The notes: a model not told the origin generated them from the sequence alone. Positions 6,575 to 14,031 are shown, counted from the first letter of the stretch. The stretch: DNA of 17,539 nucleotides from an uncultured Collinsella sp. (GCA_900546455.1 URCS01000042.1:1-17539); one strand, 5' to 3'. A program made the numbers and translations.

Positions 6575-8482
6575 TTACTGCTGCTTGGGCATCAGCGGAT
6601 TCTCGCGCGTGAGGAGGTTCATGAACTCCTCGCCCGTGATGGTCTCCTTCTTATACAGATAACGAGCCAGCTCGTGGAGCTTAAACTTGTTCTCCTTCAG
6701 AATCTGCAAAGCGCGGTCGTGCGCATCCTCGATCAGCTTGGCGACAATCGCGTCCACGCGCTCGGCCGTACCGGGGGCGCAGGTGAGCGACGTGTCCTGA
6801 TTGAGATACGCGTTCTGCACGGTACCGAGCGCCATCATGCCAAACTCGTCGGACATACCAAAGCGCGTCACCATATTACGGGCGAGCTTGGTGGCCTGCT
6901 CGATGTCGTTGGCGGCGCCGGTCGTCATCTCGCCAAAGATGAGCTCCTCGGCTGCGCGGCCACCGCAATAGACAGCGAGCTTGTCCAAGACCTCCTGGCG
7001 CGTCGTCAGGAAGCGCTCGTCCTCCTCGACCTGCATGGTATAACCAAGAGCACCGCTCGTGCGCGGCACGATGGTGATCTTCGTGACCGGCGCAGAGCCC
7101 TTCTGGCGAGCGGCAACGATGGCATGGCCGATCTCGTGATAAGAAACGACCTGCTTCTCGTGGTCGGACAGCACCGTGGACTTACGCTGTTGGCCGGCAA
7201 TGACGACCTCCACCGACTCCTCGAAGTCGTCCTGGGTTGCACGCTTGCGACCCTCGCGAACGGCGCGCAGGGCACCCTCGTTGATGATATTGGCCAGGTC
7301 GGCGCCCGAGGCACCGGGCGTGGCGCGGGCAATCGCGGTCAGGTCGATCGGCGGCTCGGTCTTCACGCTCTTGGCATGCAGCTCGAGGATGTTCTTGCGG
7401 CCGGTCAGATCGGGCAGCTCAACGGGGATGCGGCGGTCAAAACGACCGGGGCGCAGTAGAGCGGGATCGAGACTGTCGGGACGGTTGGTTGCGGCAAGGA
7501 CAACGATACCCTTGTGGTTATCGAAGCCATCCATCTCGGTCAGCAACTGATTGAGCGTCTGCTCGCGCTCGTCGTTGCCGCTAAAGCCGCCGCCATCGCG
7601 CTTCTTACCGATGGTATCGATCTCATCGATAAAGACGATACACGGGGCCTTTTCCTTGGCCTGCTTAAACAGGTCACGAACCTTTGCAGCGCCGCGACCA
7701 ACAAACATCTCAACGAACTCAGAGCCCGAAATGCTAAAGAACGGAACACCGGCCTCGCCGGCAACAGCCTTGGCAAGCAGGGTCTTACCGGTACCCGGAG
7801 GGCCAACAAGGAGAGCACCGCGCGGTAGCTTGGCGCCGATCTCCTCGTAGCGTTGCGGCTTCTCCAGAAAGTCGACGACCTCCTTGAGAGACTCCTTGGC
7901 CTCTTCCTGGCCGGCGACGTCCTTAAAGGTCACGCCCACGTCCTTGGAGGCGATCACGCGCGCGCCGGACTTACCCAGTCCGCCGCCGCCAAAACCGCCG
8001 CCGCCAAAGTTCATCGACGGGCCGTCATCGCCCATAGCCTTCTTCATGCGGCGGTTGAGCCACCAACCGATGAGGAAGAAAATCGCCATGGGAAGAATGA
8101 GTGTGAGCAGGTAGTAGGTCATCAAACCCGAGTTCTTATCGGGAACGACCGACTCCAGCGAAGCGCCAGACTCAAGCACGCGATCGGTAAAGCCCGCATC
8201 GTTCGGCACACCGGTCGTCTTATAGGCGATGTTCTCGTCCTCGCCCTTCTTGGTGTAATAAATCGAGTAATCGTCCGTGTTGTACTCGACCTTGTCGACA
8301 CTCTTCTTATCGAGCGCCTTGACAAACGTCGAGTAATCGGTCTTCGTAATCTGCTGCGTGTGACCGATGTTGGGGAACAGAACGGTCGAGAGCACGAGGT
8401 AGACGACGAAGGCGATGAGCACGTAGAGGATCATATTCCGTCTACGCTTGTTGTCATCCATCTCCATCTGCTTGAACTCCAT
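6575..8482 (-). CDS. ftsH: ATP-dependent zinc metalloprotease FtsH
   Basis: This is a membrane-anchored AAA+ protease that degrades misfolded membrane proteins and some regulators. It has 635 residues, normal length. Layout: a short basic N-terminus, membrane helix 1 (about 17-36), an extracytoplasmic domain, membrane helix 2 (about 122-142), and a Gly-rich linker (MNFGGGGFGGGG, about 157-170). The AAA domain follows with Walker A GPPGTGKT (227-234), pore motif FVG (260-262), Walker B IVFIDEID (282-289) and the second region of homology ATNRPDSLDPALLRPGRFDR. The M41 peptidase domain has HEIGH (449-453), with Ile where most FtsH have Ala. The first ATG has no ribosome binding site. The ATG five codons in (8467) has GGAG nine bases upstream and may be the true start. 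It is divergent from the cobalamin adenosyltransferase-like gene, and no clear promoter consensus was found in the 77-bp gap. Confidence 0.96.
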   Translation of the reverse strand: MEFKQMEMDDNKRRRNMILYVLIAFVVYLVLSTVLFPNIGHTQQITKTDYSTFVKALDKKSVDKVEYNTDDYSIYYTKKGEDENIAYKTTGVPNDAGFTDRVLESGASLESVVPDKNSGLMTYYLLTLILPMAIFFLIGWWLNRRMKKAMGDDGPSMNFGGGGFGGGGLGKSGARVIASKDVGVTFKDVAGQEEAKESLKEVVDFLEKPQRYEEIGAKLPRGALLVGPPGTGKTLLAKAVAGEAGVPFFSISGSEFVEMFVGRGAAKVRDLFKQAKEKAPCIVFIDEIDTIGKKRDGGGFSGNDEREQTLNQLLTEMDGFDNHKGIVVLAATNRPDSLDPALLRPGRFDRRIPVELPDLTGRKNILELHAKSVKTEPPIDLTAIARATPGASGADLANIINEGALRAVREGRKRATQDDFEESVEVVIAGQQRKSTVLSDHEKQVVSYHEIGHAIVAARQKGSAPVTKITIVPRTSGALGYTMQVEEDERFLTTRQEVLDKLAVYCGGRAAEELIFGEMTTGAANDIEQATKLARNMVTRFGMSDEFGMMALGTVQNAYLNQDTSLTCAPGTAERVDAIVAKLIEDAHDRALQILKENKFKLHELARYLYKKETITGEEFMNLLTRENPLMPKQQ

Positions 8483-8559
8483 CTACTGGGGTTGATAATG
8501 CTTTCTAGAATACCCAACCCGGACGGCGATAAACCGACGCCGGGCACGAAAGGACAGAG

Positions 8560-9045
8560 ATGGCATCACTGTAAGTCGGCAAGGTTCAAATCTATACAGG
8601 CGACGGCAAGGGCAAGACGACGGCTGCGCTGGGGCTCGCGCTGCGCGCGACGGGCTACGGACTCGACGTTCTTAGGATGCAGTTTGCCAAGAAACTTCAC
8701 TGCGCCGAGCATGATGCGGCGCCCCGTTTGGGTCTGCGCATCGTACAAGCCGACCGCGACACGCCCGAGGCCTGCGCGGCGCAGGTCATGGAGCTCGCAT
8801 GCGAGCAGATATCACAGGTCGATGTTCTGATTTTGGACGAACTCGGCGAGGCCATGCGCCGAGGTTTCGTGACGCGCAAGGATGTGGAGGGGCTGATCGC
8901 ACTGAAGCCTACCATCACAGAGCTCGTGCTCACCGGCCGCGGGCTGCTGCCGTTGGCCGACCTCGCGGACTTAGTCACCGAAATGCGCCCCGTCAAACAC
9001 CACTTCGACGAAGGCCTCTTAGCCCGCCAAGGCATCGAATACTAA
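8560..9045 (+). pseudogene. Cob(I)alamin adenosyltransferase (CobO/BtuR type) with in-frame TAA at codon 5
   Basis: This family adenosylates the cobalt of corrinoids to make coenzyme B12. The gene starts at ATG 8560 with AAAGGA just upstream and reads Met-Ala-Ser-Leu, then TAA at 8572-8574. It continues in the same frame with VGKVQIYTGDGKGKTT, the Walker A loop at the place expected in the family. LILDELGEAM, ELVLTGRG and EMRPVKHHFDEG follow to a normal family C-terminus. Read through, it would have about 161 residues, slightly short for the family. The next in-frame start is ATG 8677, which falls after the P-loop and has no ribosome binding site, so a product from there could not bind ATP. 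No ATG, GTG or TTG lies between the TAA and the P-loop. This is a real nonsense mutation, a sequencing or consensus error, or an unusual start. The rest of the frame shows no decay. Confidence 0.75.
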
Positions 9046-9046
9046 T

Positions 9047-9129
9047 TGATCCGAAGGGGACGGAGGAAAACGGATCATCGACATCGCGACGGAGAGCAAT
9101 GATCCATTTTCCTCCGCCCCAAGGGATCA
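9047..9129. repeat. Long imperfect palindrome filling a convergent gap (REP-like)
   Basis: The left arm (9047-9078) and right arm (9099-9129) are inverted copies over 31-32 bases with five or six differences, around a 20-base loop. Each arm begins and ends with TGATCC/GGATCA and has a core of GGGG, GGAGGAAAA. The element starts two bases after one stop codon and touches the other, so it exactly fills the space between convergent genes. It has no T-run, so it is not a standard terminator. The form suits a REP-type mobile palindrome or a bidirectional transcript-end stabiliser. Confidence 0.75.
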
Positions 9130-10479
9130 TTAGGCGGTGGCGCGGCCTAGCCAGTTGCCGCTGTGGTGGTAGATGGTGAACATCGTGGCGGTGATGAGCC
9201 AGGTTACGGGGTAGACCAGCAGCAGGTGCTCAAGCGACGGATCGAACGGCATAATCGCAAACACCCAGATCACCCTGAGCACGACGGTGCCAAAAATCGT
9301 GAGCAGCATCGGCTGCAAGCTCACGCCGGCACCGCGGATGGAACCCGAGGCGTTCTCGATAATCGAGAAAATCGCATAGAACGGCGCAATGAAATGGAGG
9401 ATGGTCGTGGTGTACGCCGAAATCGAAGCATCGTCGACAAACAAACGCGACAGCGGACCCGAGAACACCAGCAGCACGGCAGACAGGCCACCAATGAGCA
9501 TAAACGACAGCACGAGCGACGTATGGTAGCCCTTGCGCATGCGCTCGTAATTGCGCGCGCCAAAGTTCTGCGCCGAGAACGTAGTGATCGATACGCCGAG
9601 CGCCTCGGTCACCATCCAGATAATGCCATCCAGGCGCCCAGATAGACCCCAAGCAGTCGTGACATCGGCGCCAAACGAATTAACCGACACCTGGATCAGC
9701 ACGTTCGAAATCGAATAGGCAGCCGATTGAAAACCGAGTGGCAGACCACACGAGATCATACTCTTGCAAATACCGCGATCGATGCCGAGCTTAGACAGCG
9801 AAAGACGCCATGCACCCGGAGCGTGCATCATACGAATCACGATCATCGTGGCGTTGGAGCAAATGGTCAGCGCCACCGCGATGCCGCAGCCCAGAGCCTC
9901 CATATGAAGCACGGCAACGAAGATGACATCCAGCACCGCATTAACAAGGCAGCCGGAAGCGATGATCACAGCAGGCCCGCGCGTGTCGCCCACGGCGCGC
10001 AGCAATGCCGTTCCCATATTGAGCAGCAGTGCCGCAACCATCGCGGCAAAATAACAGCGAGCATAGGCCACACCCTCGGCCAATAGTTCATGCGGCGTGT
10101 TCATAAGCACCAGCATGGGCTCAACGAACACTATGCCAAGAATCGAGAAAACGATACCGCCCACCAGCGCGAGCGTCATGGCTGTATGGACCGAACGACC
10201 CAGTCGCTCATCATCGTGCTGGCCAAAATACTGACCGGTAATGACCGCGCAGCCGGCGCCGACGCCAACGCAAAAGCCAATGCAGAGCTCGGTGAGCACC
10301 ATCGTGGCTTGAATGCCACCCAGCGCGAGCTTGCCGCCAAACTGGCCAACGATATACGTACCGATAAGCGTGTAGGCCTGCTGAAAAAACGAACTACAAA
10401 AGATGGGAACGCACAGCGACAGCAGCTGTTGCCAAATGACACCCTGCGTTACATCGATAGCCGTAGATTTCTTAGCCAC
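9130..10479 (-). CDS. MATE family efflux transporter
   Basis: This is an inner-membrane multidrug and toxin extrusion (MatE) transporter, expected to export cationic compounds in exchange for Na+ or H+. It has 449 residues, a normal length. The hydrophobic segments are consistent with twelve helices in two MatE repeats: the first from about residue 20 (LCVPIFCSSFFQQ), the second from about 235 (CGLPLGFQSAAYSISN). The chosen start is GTG at 10479, preceded by GGGGAGGG. An ATG eleven codons earlier has no such site. The phrases QYFGQ and AQNFGA after the second helix of each half are typical of the family. It is downstream of the SpoU gene in the same direction, about 125 bp away, and converges on the cobalamin adenosyltransferase-like gene. 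Substrate cannot be told from sequence. Confidence 0.92.
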   Translation of the reverse strand: MAKKSTAIDVTQGVIWQQLLSLCVPIFCSSFFQQAYTLIGTYIVGQFGGKLALGGIQATMVLTELCIGFCVGVGAGCAVITGQYFGQHDDERLGRSVHTAMTLALVGGIVFSILGIVFVEPMLVLMNTPHELLAEGVAYARCYFAAMVAALLLNMGTALLRAVGDTRGPAVIIASGCLVNAVLDVIFVAVLHMEALGCGIAVALTICSNATMIVIRMMHAPGAWRLSLSKLGIDRGICKSMISCGLPLGFQSAAYSISNVLIQVSVNSFGADVTTAWGLSGRLDGIIWMVTEALGVSITTFSAQNFGARNYERMRKGYHTSLVLSFMLIGGLSAVLLVFSGPLSRLFVDDASISAYTTTILHFIAPFYAIFSIIENASGSIRGAGVSLQPMLLTIFGTVVLRVIWVFAIMPFDPSLEHLLLVYPVTWLITATMFTIYHHSGNWLGRATA

Positions 10480-10603
10480 ACGCCCTCCCCGCCAGCGTAC
10501 GTCAAACAACATAACGGCAATTTAAGACCAAAGCCAATACTAGCTTAGCACCGACTGGCGGCGACCGAAACACCCCGAATTAGAGCACGGTGCGGAAAAC
10601 TGC

Positions 10604-11518
10604 CTAGTGATACAAACCTGGCTGGTAGTGATACTCATTACTCACGTGCGGGCACAGCTGCCAAAAGGCGACGGCGCTCGCCGCGGCCACGTTGAGCGAA
10701 TCGACCCCGTGCGCCATCGGAATACGCACGGCTCGGTCGCAGCCCGCAATGGTCTTGGCGCCCAAGCCAGCACCCTCGGTGCCCATAAAGATTGCCAGGC
10801 GATCAATCTCCTGCAGCGCGGGATCGTCCAACGATACGGAATCGTCCATCAACGCCATGGCGGCACACGAAAAGCCGGCATCGTGCAGCGCCGCCAGCCC
10901 ATCATGCGGCCATACGCGCGCCTCGCTGCCAATGCGCGTCCAAGGCACCTGGAAAACCGTGCCCATGCTCACGCGGGCCGAGCGACGGTACAGCGGGTCA
11001 CAGCAAGTGGGGCTCACCAAAATGCCATCGACGTTCAGCGCAGCCGCCGAGCGGAAAATCGCGCCAACATTGGTGTGGTCGACAATACCCTCAAGCACGC
11101 ACACGCGCACCGGACGATCCCCCGCCGCCTCGACGACGCCGCCCAAGAACTCATCAACCGGAATCTGACGCGGGCGACGGAACGCCGCCAGCGCGCCGCG
11201 CGTCACGTTAAAGCCCGTCAACTGCTCCATGAGCTCCATGGAGGCCACGAACACGGGAACCGGACCCGCTCCCTCGCGCACGACAAGCTGGTCAAACAGC
11301 GGCATCATCTGGTCGAGCCAGCGCTCGCCCAAAAGAAAGCTCACCGGCTGGTATCCGGCACGCACCGCGCGCTCGATAACCTTGGCGCTCTCAGCGATAA
11401 AGATGCCCTTTTGCGGCTCCAGCACACAGCGCAGCTCGCGCTCGGTCAGCCGCACGTAGGCATCGAGCCGCTCGTCCTCGAGCGAATCAATTCGCAGAAC
11501 CTCAACGGCATCAGTCAT
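10604..11518 (-). CDS. TrmH/SpoU family RNA methyltransferase
   Basis: This is a SPOUT-class enzyme that uses S-adenosylmethionine to methylate, most often, a ribose 2'-O in tRNA or rRNA. From the chosen start it has 304 residues: an N-terminal substrate-binding domain (to about 135), then the knotted catalytic domain. The three SpoU motifs are visible: VDHTNVGAIFRSAAAL, IFMGTEGAGLG, and IPMAHGVDSLNVAAASAVAFW. The start at MTDAVEVL is chosen because the family homology begins there. The nearest purine-rich site (GAAGGG) is 15 bases upstream, which is long, so the ATG eleven codons earlier (11551) cannot be ruled out. It is third in a minus-strand run after thyA and folA, about 110 bp beyond folA. 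The target nucleotide is unknown. Confidence 0.9.
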   Translation of the reverse strand: MTDAVEVLRIDSLEDERLDAYVRLTERELRCVLEPQKGIFIAESAKVIERAVRAGYQPVSFLLGERWLDQMMPLFDQLVVREGAGPVPVFVASMELMEQLTGFNVTRGALAAFRRPRQIPVDEFLGGVVEAAGDRPVRVCVLEGIVDHTNVGAIFRSAAALNVDGILVSPTCCDPLYRRSARVSMGTVFQVPWTRIGSEARVWPHDGLAALHDAGFSCAAMALMDDSVSLDDPALQEIDRLAIFMGTEGAGLGAKTIAGCDRAVRIPMAHGVDSLNVAAASAVAFWQLCPHVSNEYHYQPGLYH

Positions 11519-11557
11519 AGCAGCCAGCCCGCACCCTTCTTTACAGCACATCTATAC

Positions 11558-11583
11558 CAAACGAGGCGACGCTAAGCGCCGCC
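11558..11583 (-). terminator. Short hairpin after folA, possible weak terminator
   Basis: On the minus strand GGCGGCGC and GCGTCGCC form an eight-pair stem with one G-U pair and a three-base loop, followed by TCGTTTGG. The T content is low, so it may only partly stop transcription into the SpoU gene. Confidence 0.3.
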
Positions 11584-11627
11584 CCATGCATTCAATCAAC
11601 CCGATGATACCGTTCACGCCAGACGAT

Positions 11628-12146
11628 TTACGCCTCAACGCGACGATACGTCACGAACTCATAATCGACGCCCTCGTCACCCTCACCGGCGGCAATCGTC
11701 GCGACCCCGCTACGCTGCGCAATCTTCCACGCGGGATCGGCGTCCAAGTCGGGAAAGTACGTGTCCACGACATGCACGCAGTGGTTATGAGTGACCTCGG
11801 CCTCCACGCAGTACGGCAAAAACTGCCGATAGACATCGCCGCCGCCGATCACCCAGGCAACGGGCTCATCGGCAACCGCAGCGAGCGCTTCGTCAACGCT
11901 ATGCACCACGTCGACGCCCTCGCGGGTAAAGCCTATATCGCGCGTAAGCACGATATTGCGGCGGTTCTTGAGAGGACGCCCGCCGGGAAAACTCAGCAGC
12001 GTCTTGCGTCCCATGATAACCGGGCAGCCCTTGGTGCAGGCCACAAAATGGCGCATATCGGCGCGATTGGACACCACCATATCGCCCTCGCAGCCAATAC
12101 CCCAGTCGTCACACACGGCGACGATGGCAGAAAGCTTACACGTCAT
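11628..12146 (-). CDS. folA: Dihydrofolate reductase
   Basis: This enzyme reduces dihydrofolate to tetrahydrofolate with NADPH, restoring the cofactor that thymidylate synthase oxidises. It has 172 residues. Family motifs are LSAIVAVCDDWGIG at the start, MGRKTLLSFPGGRPLKNRRNIVL (the NADPH-binding region) and VIGGGDVYRQFLP. The start is ATG 12146, with AGGTG six bases upstream. A GTG three codons earlier lies directly after the thyA stop and overlaps that ribosome binding site. It follows thyA by only nine bases, the common thyA-folA pairing, so both should be made from one transcript. A WGIGCEGDM stretch stands where most family members have WGIGKxGxL, an ordinary variation. Confidence 0.95.
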   Translation of the reverse strand: MTCKLSAIVAVCDDWGIGCEGDMVVSNRADMRHFVACTKGCPVIMGRKTLLSFPGGRPLKNRRNIVLTRDIGFTREGVDVVHSVDEALAAVADEPVAWVIGGGDVYRQFLPYCVEAEVTHNHCVHVVDTYFPDLDADPAWKIAQRSGVATIAAGEGDEGVDYEFVTYRRVEA

Positions 12147-12155
12147 GCGCGTCAC

Positions 12156-13004
12156 CTACACCGCAATGGGGATGTTCTTGACCTGAGGGCCGTGCTCATA
12201 GCCCTCGACGATCAGGTCATCGGTCGTAAACGCATAGAAGTCATGCACATCGGGGTTGAGCGTTACCTTGGGTGCCGCAAACTGCGGACGCTCGATAAGC
12301 TCGCGGACGATATCGACATGACGATCATAGATATGGGCGTCGGCGATCACGTGCAGCAGCTCACCGGGAATCATATCGACCGACTGCGCGACCATCATCA
12401 GCAAAATGGCGTACTGGCACACGTTCCAGTTGTTCGCGGCCAAAATGTCCTGGCTGCGCTGGTTGAGAATCATGTTGAGCGTCGGCTTGTCGTCCTGAGG
12501 ACGCTGCGTCACGTTATAGGTCACGCTGTAGGCGCATGGATAAAGGTGCATCTCGGACAGATCGCTAAACACGTACGTATTGGTCATAATGCGGCGACTA
12601 TACGGCGTGTGCTTAAGGTCGTACAGTACACGGTCCATCTGGTCGAAGTCGCCCTCAGCGTAATGGCTCTTCTGACCAATCTGATAGCCGTAGGCTTTAC
12701 CGATGGAACCGGTCTCATCGGCCCACTCATCCCAGATATGGCTGTTGAGGTCATGCACGTTATTAGACTTCTTTTGATAGATCCACAAAATCTCGTCCAT
12801 CGCAGACTTAAGCGCCGTACGGCGCAGGGTGAGCGCGGGGAACTCCTCGCGCAGATCATAGCGCGCCGTGACACCAAAGTTTTTAATGGTATAGGCAGGG
12901 GTGCCGTCCTCCCACACCGGGCGGACCTTTTGGCCCTCGGTGGTGGTGCCATGATCCAAGATATCGCGGCACATGGTTACAAACTGTTGATCAGCTTTGC
13001 TCAT
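12156..13004 (-). CDS. thyA: Thymidylate synthase
   Basis: This enzyme makes dTMP from dUMP using methylene-tetrahydrofolate. It has 282 residues from an ATG with AGGAGGG three bases upstream. The open frame extends much further 5', but that part has no homology. The catalytic cysteine is Cys157 in LYPCAYS. Most ThyA proteins have PCH here. The PCA form is, from memory, a recognised subgroup in clostridia and relatives. QRSQD (182-186), NNWNVCQYA and the C-terminal DAHIYDRHVD complete the active site. It is the first gene of the thyA-folA operon. A TACAAT box lies about 35 bp upstream of the start. One of the two palindromic sites of the neighbouring DUF134 gene (13089-13106) lies about 50 bp further up, so shared control is conceivable but unproven. 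Confidence 0.96.
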   Translation of the reverse strand: MSKADQQFVTMCRDILDHGTTTEGQKVRPVWEDGTPAYTIKNFGVTARYDLREEFPALTLRRTALKSAMDEILWIYQKKSNNVHDLNSHIWDEWADETGSIGKAYGYQIGQKSHYAEGDFDQMDRVLYDLKHTPYSRRIMTNTYVFSDLSEMHLYPCAYSVTYNVTQRPQDDKPTLNMILNQRSQDILAANNWNVCQYAILLMMVAQSVDMIPGELLHVIADAHIYDRHVDIVRELIERPQFAAPKVTLNPDVHDFYAFTTDDLIVEGYEHGPQVKNIPIAV

Positions 13005-13038
13005 TGACCCTCCTGTCAGTCGCCTACAAGCGAGATTC

Positions 13039-13044
13039 ATTGTA
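13039..13044 (-). promoter_or_regulatory. Possible -10 box of thyA
   Basis: TACAAT on the minus strand lies about 35 bases before the thyA start. No good -35 is found 16-18 bases upstream (only CTGTGG or TGTGGG). Confidence 0.35.
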
Positions 13045-13088
13045 GTCCAGGCGCACGCGGCCCCACAGCCCAAACATAAGCCCTCATT

Positions 13089-13106
13089 TTCTGACATATG
13101 CCAGAA
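13089..13106. promoter_or_regulatory. Operator-like palindrome, upstream copy
   Basis: TTCTGACATATGCCAGAA is an 18-base palindrome broken at one symmetric pair. It ends five bases before the -35 box of the DUF134-NifX gene. It shares TCTGACATATG-C-CAGA with a second copy whose centre is 53 bp away. Confidence 0.6.
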
Positions 13107-13111
13107 ATTCC

Positions 13112-13139
13112 TTGCGCAAATCCGCACGTTCGCTATTCT
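13112..13139 (+). promoter_or_regulatory. Likely promoter of the DUF134-NifX gene
   Basis: TTGCGC (13112-13117) and TATTCT (13134-13139) are 16 bases apart. The expected transcript start is about 13146, inside the downstream operator-like palindrome, leaving about 25 bases of leader with a GGAGAG ribosome binding site. Confidence 0.55.
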
Positions 13140-13144
13140 ATTGT

Positions 13145-13156
13145 TGACATATGTCA
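13145..13156. promoter_or_regulatory. Operator-like palindrome, downstream copy
   Basis: TGACATATGTCA is a perfect 12-base palindrome overlapping the predicted transcript start. A repressor bound here would block the promoter. The copy at 13089-13106 is five helical turns away, on the same face of the DNA. Confidence 0.6.
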
Positions 13157-13170
13157 GATTTGGAGAGTGT

Positions 13171-13935
13171 ATGGCTGGAAGACGCGAAAAACTGCGCCGC
13201 GTTGGGATCATCCCCGAATATCGCGGCTTTACCCCCGATGGCCTGGCCAGCGGTGATGCCATCGACATGACCGTCGACGAGCTTGAGGTGCTGCGCCTGT
13301 GCGACCTGGAAGGTCTCAACCAAGAGGCGGTCGCCCAGCAGATGGGCATCGCCCGCGCAACGGTGGCGGCCATTTGCAGCCGCGCGCATCGCAAGGTGGC
13401 CGATGCGCTGGTCAACGGACGAGCGCTCGTCATCGAGGGCGGCAATATCGCGTACTCCCCCATCGCCACGACGACGGCCGCATGGCCAGCAAAGGAGGTC
13501 GGCACCATGAGGGTGGCAACGACGTACGACAACGGCAACATCTTTATGCACTTTGGCCGCAGCGAGCAGTTCAAGATCTACGACATCCAGGATGGCAAGG
13601 TGCTCAACGAGCAGGTCGTAGGCACCGGTGGCACCGGCCACGGCGCCTTGGCGGGCCTGCTTGCCAACGGTGGCGTTGACACGCTCATCTGCGGCGGTAT
13701 CGGCGGCGGCGCTATCAACGCGCTTGCCCAAGCCGGCATCACGGTCTATGCGGGCGCCCAGGGCAGCTGCGATGCCTGCGTCGAGGCCCTCATTGCCGGC
13801 ACGCTCGCACAGAACGGCGAGGCCACCTGCGACTGCCATGGACATGATCACGAGCACATCCACGAGCATGGCGAGTCCTGCGGCTGCCACGGTCACCACA
13901 ACCATGACGGGCACGAAGGCTGCGGCTGCCACTAG
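13171..13935 (+). CDS. DUF134 DNA-binding domain fused to NifX/NifB-like domain, with His/Cys-rich tail
   Basis: This is a 254-residue protein with three parts. Residues 1 to about 95 are a DUF134 domain: RRVGIIPEYRGFTP, DELEVLRLCDLEGLNQEAVAQ, and a helix-turn-helix related to sigma region 4. Residues 113 to about 215 are a dinitrogenase iron-molybdenum cofactor biosynthesis (NifX/NifB) type domain, with GNIFMHFGRSEQF, TGGTGHGA and SCDACVEALIAG. Residues 220-254 form a tail of 12 His and 6 Cys in 35 residues, with three CxCH motifs, likely to bind metal. The start ATG has GGAGAG three bases upstream. The promoter is flanked by two matching palindromes, suggesting self-control. An AAAGGAGG site lies just before Met113, at the domain boundary. 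No Mrp/ApbC ATPase or nif genes lie beside it. Role as a metal or iron-sulfur sensor is inference. Confidence 0.9.
   Translation: MAGRREKLRRVGIIPEYRGFTPDGLASGDAIDMTVDELEVLRLCDLEGLNQEAVAQQMGIARATVAAICSRAHRKVADALVNGRALVIEGGNIAYSPIATTTAAWPAKEVGTMRVATTYDNGNIFMHFGRSEQFKIYDIQDGKVLNEQVVGTGGTGHGALAGLLANGGVDTLICGGIGGGAINALAQAGITVYAGAQGSCDACVEALIAGTLAQNGEATCDCHGHDHEHIHEHGESCGCHGHHNHDGHEGCGCH
13491..13509 (+). promoter_or_regulatory. Internal ribosome binding site and in-frame ATG at the domain boundary
   Basis: AAAGGAGG (13491-13498) is followed after eight bases by ATG (13507-13509), in frame with the main gene at codon 113. The product would be the NifX-like domain plus the His/Cys tail, 142 residues. 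The site is stronger than the one at the main start. Confidence 0.6.
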
Positions 13936-13987
13936 CGGCAAGCACCTCGTCGAGAACGCGCTTCCACGCGTGCGACAACCAGCGAAC

Positions 13988-14031
13988 AAACGGCGAAGGC
14001 CGCCTGGAATACCATCCAGGCGGCCTTCGCC
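13988..14031 (-). terminator. Hairpin between the DUF134-NifX gene and ffh
   Basis: Two perfect 16-base arms (13992-14007 and 14016-14031) surround an eight-base loop. On the minus strand the stem is followed by GTTTGTTCG, a loose T-run, so it probably ends the smc-ftsY-ffh transcript. On the plus side no T-run follows. Confidence 0.6.

Noticed and set aside
10480..10603. Possible promoter or terminator between the SpoU and MATE genes
   Set aside because: GCACCG/CGGTGC repeats are present but far apart and lack a T-run, and the -35/-10 candidates match poorly. Nothing here is supported.
13144..13170. TTGACA at 13144-13149 as the -35 box of the DUF134-NifX gene
   Set aside because: A -10 at the right distance would fall on the start codon and remove the ribosome binding site. 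The TTGCGC/TATTCT pair upstream fits better, and this TTGACA is part of the palindrome.
13005..13574. A 5' extension of the thyA frame to 13574 adding about 190 codons
   Set aside because: It runs antisense through the DUF134-NifX gene and its promoter. The ThyA family start at 13004 has an excellent ribosome binding site.
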